Of a DNA stretch of 64,000 nt, positions 1 to 8,052 are shown one piece after another. This DNA is from IDS-8 sp964424805. Its GTDB lineage: Bacteria > Pseudomonadota > Gammaproteobacteria > Steroidobacterales > Woeseiaceae. Numbering within the stretch: position 1 is the stretch's first letter; each line of letters opens with the position of its first letter. The stretch covers positions 1 through 64,000 of the forward strand of contig CAYRKH010000006.1 in assembly GCA_964424805.1 (NCBI GenBank). Direction: 5' to 3'. The position numbers and the translations under genes are program-made. Below the pieces are notes generated by a model. The model made no database searches and was not told where the DNA came from. It saw only the letters and a list, made by a program, of their open reading frames with translations.

Positions 1-2
1 CC

Positions 3-392
3 CAGGCACGGGCTGCCGGCGAGTCGTCGACCGACATCGGCGATCACGTCGTGCACTACAGCGCCCAGGTAACCGCCCAGCTGCCGATCGAGGTCGCGCG
101 CCTGTACGACATCGTGCGCAGCCAGAATCGCGCCATGCTGAGCGTGTCCGTAATTTCGAAGGATACCGGCAAATCGGTTCCGGCCGTCGTCACCGTGAAG
201 ACGGTCAACCTCACCGGCCAGCTCAAGACCGTGAACATGCGGCGCATCGACGACGAGGACGCGATCTACTACATCGGCGAGACCTCCGTTGCGAATCGTG
301 AAACTCTCAACTTCGATCTCAGCGTCACGCCGGAAGGAACTGACGAACCGGCGAATATTCGTTTCCAGCGCGAGTTCTTCACTGACAACTAA
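3..392 (+). CDS. DUF4426 family protein, 5' end cut by window edge
   Basis: The open frame runs in from the left edge without a start, so only the last 129 residues are present. The visible part has the run GDHVVHYSA near its beginning and a C-terminal beta-rich segment ending in REFFTDN, which resembles DUF4426 proteins, small exported proteins of unknown function in Gammaproteobacteria. From memory, Pseudomonas homologues lie close to metX/metW and rdgB, so the missing left flank may hold methionine genes; that is inference. The GTG at 49-51 is in frame but is probably internal, because the family similarity continues upstream of it. Confidence 0.7.
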   Translation, partial: QARAAGESSTDIGDHVVHYSAQVTAQLPIEVARLYDIVRSQNRAMLSVSVISKDTGKSVPAVVTVKTVNLTGQLKTVNMRRIDDEDAIYYIGETSVANRETLNFDLSVTPEGTDEPANIRFQREFFTDN

Positions 393-492
393 GAGAACTC
401 CCGCGACCGCGACCGGCCCAGGTTCGCCCTGAGCGCGCTGCTCGTTCCCTGAATCCCCGGATAGCAGCATTACCGCGCGCCGCAAGATCGCC

Positions 493-521
493 TTACGGAT
501 CGCGAATACTTGTGGTATCGT
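493..521 (+). promoter_or_regulatory. putative sigma-70 promoter of the HU-like gene
   Basis: A TTACGG hexamer at 493-498 and TATCGT at 516-521 are 17 bp apart, about 60 bp ahead of the HU-like start codon. The -10 box is a modest match. A purine-rich RBS (AGGAGATG) follows just before the ATG at 584. Confidence 0.35.
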
Positions 522-583
522 CGCGCAGAATTTTTTTCAGGCCAGGCAACTGGTTTTTCGCCGCATTCAGGAGATGATCTTCC

Positions 584-907
584 ATGGCAGCAAATGACAA
601 GGCAAAGGCGCCTACCAAATCCGAAATCTATGCCTCGATCGCCGAGGACACGGGACTGACCAAGAAAGACGTTGCTGCCGTTTTTGATTCGCTCTCGAGC
701 CAGATCAAAAAGAGCCTTGCCGGCCGCAATGCACCAGGCCTGTTCACGCTGCCGGGCCTTTTGAAGATGCGGGTCGTGAAGAAGCCCGCGACGAAAGCCC
801 GCGAAGGCGTCAACCCGTTCACCGGCGAGAAGATGATGTTCAAGGCGAAGCCCGCATCGAAGACCGTCAAGGTCGCCGCGCTGAAGGGCCTGAAAGACAT
901 GGTGTGA
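584..907 (+). CDS. HU/IHF-family DNA-binding protein
   Basis: A basic 107-residue protein of the bacterial histone-like family, expected to bend and compact DNA in the nucleoid as a dimer. The N-terminal helical part (KSEIYASIAEDTGLTKKDV, about residues 13-31) is the dimer-forming segment, and the C-terminal arm GVNPFTGEKMMFKAKPASK matches the NPxTG beta-arm of HU proteins. It is longer than classical HU (about 90 residues), with a lysine-rich N-terminal extension and an unusual FTLPGLLKMRVVKKPATKAR stretch. It has its own RBS and an intrinsic terminator, so it is probably monocistronic. Which HU/IHF subgroup it belongs to cannot be decided from sequence alone. Confidence 0.85.
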   Translation: MAANDKAKAPTKSEIYASIAEDTGLTKKDVAAVFDSLSSQIKKSLAGRNAPGLFTLPGLLKMRVVKKPATKAREGVNPFTGEKMMFKAKPASKTVKVAALKGLKDMV

Positions 908-930
908 GCCTGCGCCCAGGCACGATAAAG

Positions 931-960
931 AAACCGGGCTGATCAGCCCGGTTTTTTTTT
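931..960 (+). terminator. intrinsic terminator after the HU-like gene
   Basis: A perfect dyad (AAACCGGGCTGA/TCAGCCCGGTTT, 931-954) is followed by a run of T residues through 960. The opposite-strand hydrolase gene ends at 960, so the element separates the two convergent genes. Confidence 0.9.
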
Positions 961-1616
961 TACGTCGGCGCGCGGGTGTGCTCCTCGACGAACGCTTCCA
1001 CGGCTTTGCGCAGCTCGACCAGCTTGCCGTGAAAGAAATGCTCGGTGCCTTCGAACACCTCGAGCTCCGGTCCCGGCTCGAGGCCGTTGACCCACTCGAT
1101 CGTATCGTCGACGCTCACCAGCTCGTCCTGGTCGCCCTGGATGACGAGCCAGGGACAGCCCGGCTGCCGGCCGGCGAACCCGGCGACCCTCGACAGCGCC
1201 GGGGCCACGCTGACCAGCCCGTCGGCGCGCGCCTCGACGGCGGCAGCAATCGCAATCGCGGCCCCGAACGAAAACCCGGCGAGCCAGAGCGGGGCGCCGG
1301 GCAGGCGCCGCCGCGCCTCGGCGACCGCCGCCAGGGCGTCCTGCAATTCCCCGCGCCCCTCGTCGAAGCTGCCCGCGCTGGCGCCCACACCGCGGAAGTT
1401 GAACCTGAGGGCGAGAAACTGCCGGGCGAGGAACGCACGCGCCAGCGTATGCGCAACCTTGTTCTGCATCGCGCCGCCGTGCAGGGGGTGAGGATGGCAA
1501 ATGACCGCGGCCGCACGCGGCTCCCCCTCGCGCGGCGCCTCGACCAGCGCCTCGAGCGCCCCGGCAGGACCGTCGAGGATCGTCTTTTCGGACTGCGGGG
1601 CGCCTTTTACCGCCAT
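960..1616 (-). CDS. alpha/beta hydrolase (COG2945-like)
   Basis: A 218-residue cytoplasmic alpha/beta-hydrolase without a signal peptide. The early ICHPHPLHGG segment and LRFNFRGVG are typical of this short-hydrolase group. The nucleophile elbow is GFSFG (about residue 118), the acidic residue lies in QGDQDELVS, and the catalytic histidine is in GTEHFFHG near the C-terminus, so the triad looks complete. The substrate is unknown; the family is annotated only as esterase or dienelactone-hydrolase-like. It starts at the ATG at 1616 and converges on the HU-like gene, with its stop codon inside the shared terminator region. Confidence 0.85.
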   Translation of the reverse strand: MAVKGAPQSEKTILDGPAGALEALVEAPREGEPRAAAVICHPHPLHGGAMQNKVAHTLARAFLARQFLALRFNFRGVGASAGSFDEGRGELQDALAAVAEARRRLPGAPLWLAGFSFGAAIAIAAAVEARADGLVSVAPALSRVAGFAGRQPGCPWLVIQGDQDELVSVDDTIEWVNGLEPGPELEVFEGTEHFFHGKLVELRKAVEAFVEEHTRAPT

Positions 1617-1715
1617 GACGGGCGAAATAAGTGACGCAATTGGCTAAATTCGTGGCAGGTCGCTGGCATCATGGCGGCGGTGAAGGGCCCCGTCAGGGCC
1701 ACTCGGATTTGACAG

Positions 1716-2639
1716 ATGCCTGAGTTTACAACCGTTCATCTGGCAATGCTGGCTTCGCTGTTCGCGGCCGGGGTCGCGATCGGCTGGTGGTTCCGGAGCG
1801 CCCGTGCGGCGCGGGAGAAACGGGCCATCAGCACCGGCTGGCAGGAGCAGCTCCACGCGAGGCAGGCCGAGAACGACCGGCTGGTCGAGCAGAACAAGAA
1901 CCTGATGCAGCAGGTCAGTGACTATCACGCCGCGAGCGACGACTCGTCGAACCGTACCCGGGAACTGTCGGCGACGCTGCGGGACACGCTCGCCGGCCGC
2001 GAGGAGCTGCAGCGGCGAATCCGCCAGGCGCGCCAGAATCTCGGGCTCATCGGCGAGCAGCGCGACGCGCTGCAGAAGGCCCTCGAGACGCTGCAGGCAC
2101 GGGCCTCCGAGCAGGAACGAGCGCTGCAAGAGAAGGACCGCGAGATTGCTGCCCGGGACGAGAAGATCGTCCGCCTGGGGCGGCAGCTCTGCAGCTGGCA
2201 AAGCCGGCTCGCGCCGCTGGTGGAAAAATTCCAGGAGCGGGACCGCCGGGCCGGTGAGCTCCAGGACGAGCTCGATCGCGTCACCAACCGCATCGCCGAG
2301 CTCGAAGTGCTGACGCGCCCGGATGAAAGCCGCATCGAATCGATCGACCGGGAAGCGGTCGGGATGCTCGCCGACGCCTCCAACGACCAGTACGACGATA
2401 CCGCGCGTCACGCCTCTCCCGGCGACGACCTGCAGCAGATCAAGGGCGTCGGCCCGGCCATCGAAAAGACGCTGAACGAGCTCGGCATCTTTCGCTTCGA
2501 GCAGATCGCCGGCATCAGCGAGTACGACATCGACCGCATTGCCGCGCGCCTGCGCGGGCTGCGCAGCCGCATCTACCGCGAGGACTGGATCGGCCAGGCC
2601 AGGGCCCTGCTATACCGCGAGAGCCCTGATCCGGCATAA
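1716..2639 (+). CDS. membrane-anchored coiled-coil protein with C-terminal helix-hairpin-helix domain
   Basis: The 307-residue protein has one N-terminal transmembrane helix (LAMLASLFAAGVAIGWWF, about residues 9-26), then a long heptad-rich coiled coil (about 40-200) rich in Glu, Arg and Gln. A C-terminal domain beginning LQQIKGVGPAIEKTLNELGI (about residue 236) resembles the helix-hairpin-helix fold seen in some NuoE/ribosomal L21-like fusion proteins and DUF4332. The arrangement suggests a membrane-tethered scaffold whose cytoplasmic tail contacts DNA or protein. No specific function is known to me. It stands alone between two oppositely directed genes. Confidence 0.7.
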   Translation: MPEFTTVHLAMLASLFAAGVAIGWWFRSARAAREKRAISTGWQEQLHARQAENDRLVEQNKNLMQQVSDYHAASDDSSNRTRELSATLRDTLAGREELQRRIRQARQNLGLIGEQRDALQKALETLQARASEQERALQEKDREIAARDEKIVRLGRQLCSWQSRLAPLVEKFQERDRRAGELQDELDRVTNRIAELEVLTRPDESRIESIDREAVGMLADASNDQYDDTARHASPGDDLQQIKGVGPAIEKTLNELGIFRFEQIAGISEYDIDRIAARLRGLRSRIYREDWIGQARALLYRESPDPA

Positions 2640-2644
2640 CCGCG

Positions 2645-3214
2645 TCAGCCGCCCCGCACGTCCAGCAGCTCGACCTCGAACACCAGGGTCGCGCCCGGCG
2701 GAATCACGCCGCCGGCGCCGCGCTCGCCGTACGCCAGCTCCGGGGCGATCGTCAGCTCGCGCACTTCGCCAACCTGCATTCCGGCCACGCCGCGATCCCA
2801 ACCCTGGATGACCGCACCCTGCCCGAGGGGAAACTCGAACGGCTGGCCGCGGTCGACCGAGCTGTCGAACTTGGTGCCGCGGTTGTCGGGCTGCCGTGGA
2901 TCGTACAACCAACCGGTATAGTGAACGACGGCGACCTGCCCGGGCTCGGCGGTCGCGCCGTTACCGGGCGCCAGCCTCCGCATGGTCAGCCCGGGCACGA
3001 TCTGCGTGGACTCGGCCGTTGCCGCGCCGTTCATACCATCACCGCCGGCCGCTGCCGGCGAGCCGCCGGCCTCCCCTGCCGCCCGCGAGCCGGGCGCTGC
3101 GGCTCCGCTGTCGGCCTGCGAAGCCGCTTCATCGCCCTGGTCCTGCGCGGGCCCGCCGCAAGCTGCGAGCGAGGCCGAGAGTATCAGCGCCATCCAGTAG
3201 TTCCGGTTGTTCAT
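2645..3214 (-). CDS. FKBP-type peptidyl-prolyl cis-trans isomerase lipoprotein
   Basis: The N-terminus is a lipoprotein signal with lipobox LAAC (Cys about residue 19), followed by a low-complexity Ala/Gly/Ser linker to about residue 70. The C-terminal 110 residues are an FKBP domain with VAVVHYTGWLYD, GTKFDSS, VIQGWDRGVAGMQVGE and YGERGAGGVIPPGATLVFEVELL, all the usual active-site landmarks. It should catalyse proline isomerisation in the periplasm while anchored to a membrane. The start is supported by an AAGGCGG-type RBS. Confidence in the fold is high; its client proteins are unknown. Confidence 0.9.
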   Translation of the reverse strand: MNNRNYWMALILSASLAACGGPAQDQGDEAASQADSGAAAPGSRAAGEAGGSPAAAGGDGMNGAATAESTQIVPGLTMRRLAPGNGATAEPGQVAVVHYTGWLYDPRQPDNRGTKFDSSVDRGQPFEFPLGQGAVIQGWDRGVAGMQVGEVRELTIAPELAYGERGAGGVIPPGATLVFEVELLDVRGG

Positions 3215-3288
3215 TCAATCCGCCTTTTGTCTTGATGGAAAATCGGGGCATCAGCCGGACTTGTCGAAGTCCAGCGACGCCGAATTGA

Positions 3289-3378
3289 TCAGTAGCGTCC
3301 CTTCTCCTGCGTCACGCGGTATGGCTCCTCGCTCAACCGGCGCCTGAGGTCGTCACCCCGTTCCGCTTCGCGGTCCAT
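3289..3378 (-). pseudogene. probable msrB remnant (N-terminal fragment)
   Basis: An ATG at 3378 has a strong GGAGG ribosome binding site six bases upstream, yet the frame stops after 29 residues. The run LRRRLSEEPYRVTQEKG resembles the N-terminus of peptide-methionine (R)-S-oxide reductase MsrB, whose catalytic zinc domain would normally follow. None of the three frames downstream (3215-3288) continues that domain. The likely reading is a decayed or deleted msrB that kept its translation start; a genuine micro-ORF is possible. The match covers only about 18 residues. Confidence 0.4.
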
Positions 3379-3485
3379 ATCCGGCCTCCGTATTGCCCTG
3401 GAATCGACGGCGGCCGAAGGCCGCCGGCTGGTGATTCCGGCGCCGACCCCGTAAGGTGTCATCGCCCTCGCCGCCACAGGACCCT

Positions 3486-4238
3486 ATGCCTGCTGCCAAC
3501 GCGCACAACGCCGTGGAACTACACGCGGTCTCGCTCCGTCGCGGCGAGGTGCCGGCGCTGGACCGGGTATCGCTGGCGCTGCCGCACGGCCGCACCACGG
3601 CCGTGCTGGGTGCCAGCGGCAGCGGCAAGTCGACGCTCGTCCAGCTCATTATAGGGCTGTTGCGGCCGGATGCGGGCGACATCCACGTGCTTGGCCGGCC
3701 CATCGACTACGACGACCTGCCGCCGCTGCGCAAGCGCATAGGCTACGCCGTCCAGGACGTCTCGCTGTTTCCGCATCTCCGGGTGCGTGCCAATATCCTG
3801 CTGCCGGCCGTGCTCGATCGCTGGCCGGATGCCGCGCAGCAGTCGCGATTGTCCGAGCTGATGGCGCTGATGCAGTTACCGGCGGACGTGCTGGACCGTT
3901 TCCCGCACGAGCTTTCCGGCGGGCAACAGCAGCGTGCCGGCCTCTGCCGCGCGATGATGCGTCGTCCGGAGCTGCTTCTGCTGGATGAGCCGTTTTCCGG
4001 GCTCGACACGCTAACGCGGGCCGGCATCCACGAGCAGTTTCTGGAGCTGCAGCGTCATGCGCCGGTCTCCACCGTGCTGGTGACCCACGACCCGCAGGAA
4101 GCGATCAACCTCGCGCACAGCCTCGTCGTGCTGAAAGACGGCCGGGTGCAGCAGTTCGGCACGGTAGAGGACGTGACGGCGCGTCCCGCGAACGACTACG
4201 TGCGCCACCTGTGCACGGCGCTGGAGAGCCTCGCATGA
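3486..4238 (+). CDS. osmoprotectant/quaternary-amine ABC transporter ATP-binding protein
   Basis: A 250-residue ABC ATPase with Walker A GASGSGKST, signature LSGGQQQR, Walker B LLLLDEP and switch histidine VTHD, all in order. Similarity is to the OpuCA/YehX type that drives import of glycine betaine, choline or related compounds; it lacks the C-terminal CBS pair of OpuCA, so ionic-strength gating through CBS is not expected. I chose the ATG at 3486 behind an ACAGG RBS rather than the earlier GTG at 3456. Its stop overlaps the next start (ATGA), which points to translational coupling with the permease-binding protein fusion. Confidence 0.85.
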   Translation: MPAANAHNAVELHAVSLRRGEVPALDRVSLALPHGRTTAVLGASGSGKSTLVQLIIGLLRPDAGDIHVLGRPIDYDDLPPLRKRIGYAVQDVSLFPHLRVRANILLPAVLDRWPDAAQQSRLSELMALMQLPADVLDRFPHELSGGQQQRAGLCRAMMRRPELLLLDEPFSGLDTLTRAGIHEQFLELQRHAPVSTVLVTHDPQEAINLAHSLVVLKDGRVQQFGTVEDVTARPANDYVRHLCTALESLA

Positions 4239-5713
4239 GGGCGCGCGGCCTGCTGCCGCTGCTGCTCGTGGTCGCCTGTGCGCCGGCAAAGGCCGAAACC
4301 ATCGTTGCGGGCAGCAAGAACTTCACGGAAAGCTACCTACTGGCGGAAATCGCCGCGCAGCTCCTCGAGCACAACGGCATTGACGTCGAGCGGCGGCTCG
4401 GACTGAACGGCACGAAGATCGCGTTCACGGCGCTCGAGAACGGCGCCATCGACGTCTATCCCGAGTACACGGGCACCATCGCCGAGGTCATTTTCGCCGA
4501 ACCCGGGCTCGGCGACTTCGATGCGGTCGAAGCCGCGGTCGCCGGGCGGGGCTTCGTGCTGCTGCCGCCGCTCGGGTTCAACAACACCTACGCCATCGCC
4601 GTGACGCGGTCCGCCGCCGAGCAGCACGGGCTGCGCAAGATTTCCGACCTGCGAACCGCCTCGGGCCTGCGTTTCGCGCTGTCACACGAATTCCTGAATC
4701 GCGAAGACGGCTGGCCGGGGCTGAAAGCCCGCTATGGCCTGGCGCAGCCGGTCAGGGGCATCGAGCACAGCCTCGCCTACGAGGCCATGCAGCGCGGCCA
4801 GCTCGACGGCACGGACGCCTATTCCACCGACGGCGAGATCAGCCGCTCCGACCTGGTCGTGCTCGAAGACGACCTCGGCTATTTCCCGGTGTACCGGGCC
4901 GCGTACTTCGCCCGCGACGACCTCCCGCCGAACGTCGCGTCGATCCTGGCGCGCCTGAGCGGGCGCATCGATGATTCGCGGATGCGGGAACTGAACCGCT
5001 CGGCGCTCAGCTCGGGGATCAGCATCGCCGAGGTGGCGTCCTCGTTCCTGGTGAACGAGGGACTGGTACCGCGGTCATCGGCCGGTTCCACTTTCCTCCG
5101 CGAGCTCAAGCGGAACACGCTGCGGCATCTCAAGCTGACCTTCACCGCGCTCGTTCTGGCCATTGCGGCCGGCGTCGGCATCGCCGTCAGCGTGCACAGG
5201 CACCGCCAGCTTGCCGAAGGATTCGTTTACGTCACCGGGCTGATCCAGACGATCCCGTCGATCGCCCTGCTGGCACTGCTGATTCCGCTGGTCGGCGTCG
5301 GCCAGGCGCCGGCGATCATCGCGCTTTTCCTCTACTCGCTGCTGCCGATTGCGCGCAGCACGATCACCGCCCTGCACGCGATCCCGCCCGGCTACCGGCA
5401 GGTCGCGGCCGCCATGGCGATGACGCGGCGCCAGGAGCTTCGTTACGTCCTCATGCCGCTCGCGATGCCGCACGTGCTCGCCGGCATCCGCACCGCCACC
5501 ATCATCAGCATCGGCACGGCTACGCTGGCGGCCTTCATCGGCGCCGGCGGCCTCGGCGACCCCATCGTCACCGGCCTCGCGCTCAACGACACCGCCCTCA
5601 TCCTCAAAGGCGCCATCCCCGCGGCCTGCCTGGCGATTCTTGCCGAGCTCTTCTTCAGCGCCCTGGAGCGCAGGCTGGTCGTCCCGCACATGCGCAGCCG
5701 CTCGGCAGTTTGA
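4235..5713 (+). CDS. fused substrate-binding protein/permease of an osmoprotectant-type ABC importer
   Basis: The 492-residue protein has an N-terminal signal (LLPLLLVVACAPAKA), a periplasmic OpuAC-like binding domain (about residues 21-285, with GSKNFTES and YPEYTGT) and then an OpuCB/ProW-like permease (about 295-480) with several membrane helices and an EAA-type loop near MAMTRRQELRYVLMPLA. Together with the preceding ATPase it makes a complete two-gene importer. In many fused relatives the binding domain follows the permease; here it precedes it, which fits a permease whose N-terminus is periplasmic. The ligand could be glycine betaine, choline, ergothioneine or another quaternary amine; sequence alone does not decide. 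Confidence 0.85.
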   Translation: MRARGLLPLLLVVACAPAKAETIVAGSKNFTESYLLAEIAAQLLEHNGIDVERRLGLNGTKIAFTALENGAIDVYPEYTGTIAEVIFAEPGLGDFDAVEAAVAGRGFVLLPPLGFNNTYAIAVTRSAAEQHGLRKISDLRTASGLRFALSHEFLNREDGWPGLKARYGLAQPVRGIEHSLAYEAMQRGQLDGTDAYSTDGEISRSDLVVLEDDLGYFPVYRAAYFARDDLPPNVASILARLSGRIDDSRMRELNRSALSSGISIAEVASSFLVNEGLVPRSSAGSTFLRELKRNTLRHLKLTFTALVLAIAAGVGIAVSVHRHRQLAEGFVYVTGLIQTIPSIALLALLIPLVGVGQAPAIIALFLYSLLPIARSTITALHAIPPGYRQVAAAMAMTRRQELRYVLMPLAMPHVLAGIRTATIISIGTATLAAFIGAGGLGDPIVTGLALNDTALILKGAIPAACLAILAELFFSALERRLVVPHMRSRSAV

Positions 5714-6100
5714 CGGTGCGCGGGGCCGGTGGCATCGCGTGCGGTTCGCGCTCGTACGGGTTCACCTCGGCGTTATCGGCAATTGCCAGGTCGCCTCCCT
5801 CGCGGATGTATGGCAGGCAGGGCCGCGGTGGCACGCGTGGCGCCCCGAACGGCACCGATGGCAGGAGCGGAGGCGCGATCGGGGGGAGGGGTGTTCGGCG
5901 GCCTGCGAGGCAGGGATGCCGAGCCGGCAGGCCCACAGGGACGTGCTCGTGGCCGGCGCCGAAGGCCCCTCCCCCCGGTCGCGCCTCCGCCAGCCCCGAC
6001 CGCAACCGCTGGAACCACAAAACCGCAACTCGACCTACCACGGGAATCACAAGGCCAATGAGCGACCTTGGGTGCCGCCCTGTGCGCGCGGTGCGCGCTC
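5714..6100. other. gene-free interval holding repeat elements
   Basis: No convincing coding region is present on either strand between the importer gene and htpG, which converge here. The open frames seen are GC-rich and lack homology landmarks. The interval contains a long imperfect inverted repeat (5867-5990) and a REP-like hairpin touching the htpG stop codon (6084-6104), annotated separately. Confidence 0.6.
5867..5990. repeat. long imperfect inverted repeat, possible dispersed intergenic element
   Basis: The left arm begins GCGGAGGCGCGATCGGGGGG at 5867 and the right arm, read on the other strand from 5990, begins GCGGAGGCGCGACCGGGGGG. About 36 bp pair with roughly three mismatches before the arms diverge near 5903 and 5951. 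The 47-bp centre includes CAGGGATGCCGAGCCGGCAG. Such long hairpins between convergent genes are often members of dispersed repeat families or bidirectional mRNA-end structures; no second copy is visible in this window. Confidence 0.7.
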
Positions 6101-6104
6101 CTAC
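6084..6104 (-). repeat. REP-like palindrome with GTAG head at the htpG stop
   Basis: On the minus strand, GTAGGAGC is followed by the near-palindrome GCGCGCACCGCGCGC. The GTAG tetranucleotide next to an imperfect hairpin is the hallmark of REP sequences mobilised by RAYT (Y1 transposase) enzymes. The htpG stop codon TAG lies inside the GTAG motif. No RAYT gene is present in the window. Confidence 0.5.
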
Positions 6105-7966
6105 TCTGCAAGCAGTTCGTTGACGCGCCGCAGGTACGCCGCCGGGTCGTCGAGCGGCGCACCTTCGGCGAGCAGCGCATGGTCGAGGATCACGTTCGAG
6201 AGCGCGTCGAAGCGGCGCCCTTCGGGTTCCGCGGATAGTTTCTGCACGAGCGGATGCTCGATGTTGATCTCGAGCAGCGGTTTGGATTTCGGCAGTTCCT
6301 GTCCCGCCGCCTCCAGCATCCGGCGGAGCGGCGGCGCCAGGTCCTCGGCACCGGCAATGACGCAGGCCGGTGAATCCACCAGCCGCAGGCTCACGCTGAC
6401 GTCGGAGACGCGTTCCTTGAGCGTCTGGCGCATCTTCTTCAGGAGCGGCTTGTGCTCCTCGTTCTTCGCCTTCTGCGTCAGCTCGCCCTCGCCTTCCGGC
6501 AGTGAGAGATTGCCGCGGCCGACGTCGTGCAGCTTCTTGCCCTCGAACTCCGGCAGGTGATCGACGATCCAGGCGTCGATACGGTCCGTCAAAAGCAGCA
6601 CTTCGATGTCCTTTTCCCGGAGCTGCTCCAGGTGCGGGCTGGCTTTCGCTGTCGCGTAGCTCTCGGCAAGCAGGTAATAGATCCGGTCCTGGCCGGCACC
6701 GGCGCGCGCCACGTAGTCCGCAAGCGACTGCGACTGTTGTTCCGAATCCCCGTGCGTGCTCGCGAAGCGCAGGAGCTTCGCTATCCTGTCGGCGTTCTGC
6801 GGGTCCTCGACGATGCCTTCCTTAAGCACCTGGCCGAACTCGCGCCAGAACGTCGCGTACTTCTCCGGTTCTCCCGACGCGAGCTTGCCCAGCATGCCGA
6901 GCACGCGCTTCGTAAGCGCGCTGCGGATCGTTTCCAGCTCCCGGTTCTGCTGCAGCAGCTCGCGGGAGACGTTCAGGGGCAGGTCGGCCGAGTCGATCAC
7001 GCCCTTCACGAAGCGCAGGTAGAGCGGCAGGAACTGCTCGGCCTGGTCCATGATGAAAACGCGCTGCACGTAGAGCTTGAGCCCCCTCGGCGCGTCGCGG
7101 TTCCAGAGATCGAACGGCGCGTGCTCGGGGATGTAGAGCAGGCTCGTGTACTCCTTCTTGCCCTCGACCCGGTTGTGACTCCACACGAGCGGGTCGGCAA
7201 AGTCGTGCGAGAGGTGCTTGTAGAAGGCCTTGTATTCGTCGTCCGTGATTTCCGTACGCGGCCGGGTCCACAGCGCCGTCGCGGTATTCACTGCCTGCGC
7301 GTGGGCGTCGTCTTTCCCCGCCTCCGCCAGGTACACCGGCACGCCGATGTGATCGGAGTACTTGCGGATCAGTGTCTCCAGCCGCGCGGCTTCGCAGAAC
7401 TCCTTCTCCGTCTTTTTCAGGTGCAGGGTGACGCGGGTACCGCGCTCCTCGCGCTCGATGCTCTCGATCGTGAACTCGCCCTGCCCGTCGGACTCCCAGC
7501 GCACGGCTTCATTGGCGGACAGCCCGGCGCGACGCGTCTCGACCTCGATCCGGTCGGCAACGATAAACGCTGAGTAGAAGCCGACGCCGAACTGTCCGAT
7601 CAGCTTTGCGTCCTTGCGGGCATCGCCCGTCATCTGCTGCAGGAACTCGGCCGTTCCGGACTTTGCGATCGTGCCCAGGTTCCCGGCGACCTCGTCCCGG
7701 GACATGCCGATCCCGTTGTCGCTGACGGAGACGGTGCGAGCCTTCGGATCGAAGGCGACCCGGATCGAGAGATCAGGCTCCTTCCCGAGCAGCTCCGGAG
7801 ACGCCAGCGCCTCGAAGCGCAGCTTGTCGGTGGCGTCCGCGGCGTTCGAGATCAGCTCGCGAAGGAATATTTCCTTGTTGCTGTAGAGCGAATGGATCAT
7901 GAGGTGCAGCAGCTGCCGCACCTCGGTCTGGAATCCCCGTGTTTCGCGTGCTTTTGCGTCAGCCAT
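6101..7966 (-). CDS. htpG: Hsp90-family molecular chaperone HtpG
   Basis: A 621-residue Hsp90. The GHKL ATP-binding domain is at the N-terminus, with LISNAADATDKLRF, DNGIGMS and GQFGVGFYSAFIV; the middle domain contains NVSRELLQQ; the C-terminal dimerisation region ends at LLAE. It is a cytosolic ATP-dependent chaperone for late folding steps and stress recovery. Length is close to E. coli HtpG (624). An in-frame ATG lies three codons upstream at 7975; I prefer 7966 (MADAKARETRGFQ), which gives the usual short leader before RGFQ. A heat-shock-like promoter lies directly upstream. Confidence 0.97.
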   Translation of the reverse strand: MADAKARETRGFQTEVRQLLHLMIHSLYSNKEIFLRELISNAADATDKLRFEALASPELLGKEPDLSIRVAFDPKARTVSVSDNGIGMSRDEVAGNLGTIAKSGTAEFLQQMTGDARKDAKLIGQFGVGFYSAFIVADRIEVETRRAGLSANEAVRWESDGQGEFTIESIEREERGTRVTLHLKKTEKEFCEAARLETLIRKYSDHIGVPVYLAEAGKDDAHAQAVNTATALWTRPRTEITDDEYKAFYKHLSHDFADPLVWSHNRVEGKKEYTSLLYIPEHAPFDLWNRDAPRGLKLYVQRVFIMDQAEQFLPLYLRFVKGVIDSADLPLNVSRELLQQNRELETIRSALTKRVLGMLGKLASGEPEKYATFWREFGQVLKEGIVEDPQNADRIAKLLRFASTHGDSEQQSQSLADYVARAGAGQDRIYYLLAESYATAKASPHLEQLREKDIEVLLLTDRIDAWIVDHLPEFEGKKLHDVGRGNLSLPEGEGELTQKAKNEEHKPLLKKMRQTLKERVSDVSVSLRLVDSPACVIAGAEDLAPPLRRMLEAAGQELPKSKPLLEINIEHPLVQKLSAEPEGRRFDALSNVILDHALLAEGAPLDDPAAYLRRVNELLAE

Positions 7967-7996
7967 CACCCTCATTCCCGGCCTGCGTGGTGCGAC

Positions 7997-8025
7997 ACGA
8001 TAGTGCCGGCAGCGGGAATTTCAAG
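7997..8025 (-). promoter_or_regulatory. putative heat-shock (sigma-32-like) promoter of htpG
   Basis: On the minus strand, CTTGAAA (8025-8019) is followed after 15 bp by CTATCGT (8003-7997), 20-30 bp before the htpG start. The CTTGAAA -35 box is the sigma-32 consensus; the downstream box is poor for sigma-32 (expected CCCCAT) and also acceptable to sigma-70. The assignment rests mainly on the -35 box and on the gene being a heat-shock gene. Confidence 0.4.
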
Positions 8026-8052
8026 TGTCGGCGCGCGTCAGGGCAGGTCTTG

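Noticed and set aside
5714..6100. Several overlapping short frames between the importer and htpG
   Set aside because: They run through inverted repeats on both strands and have no start signals.
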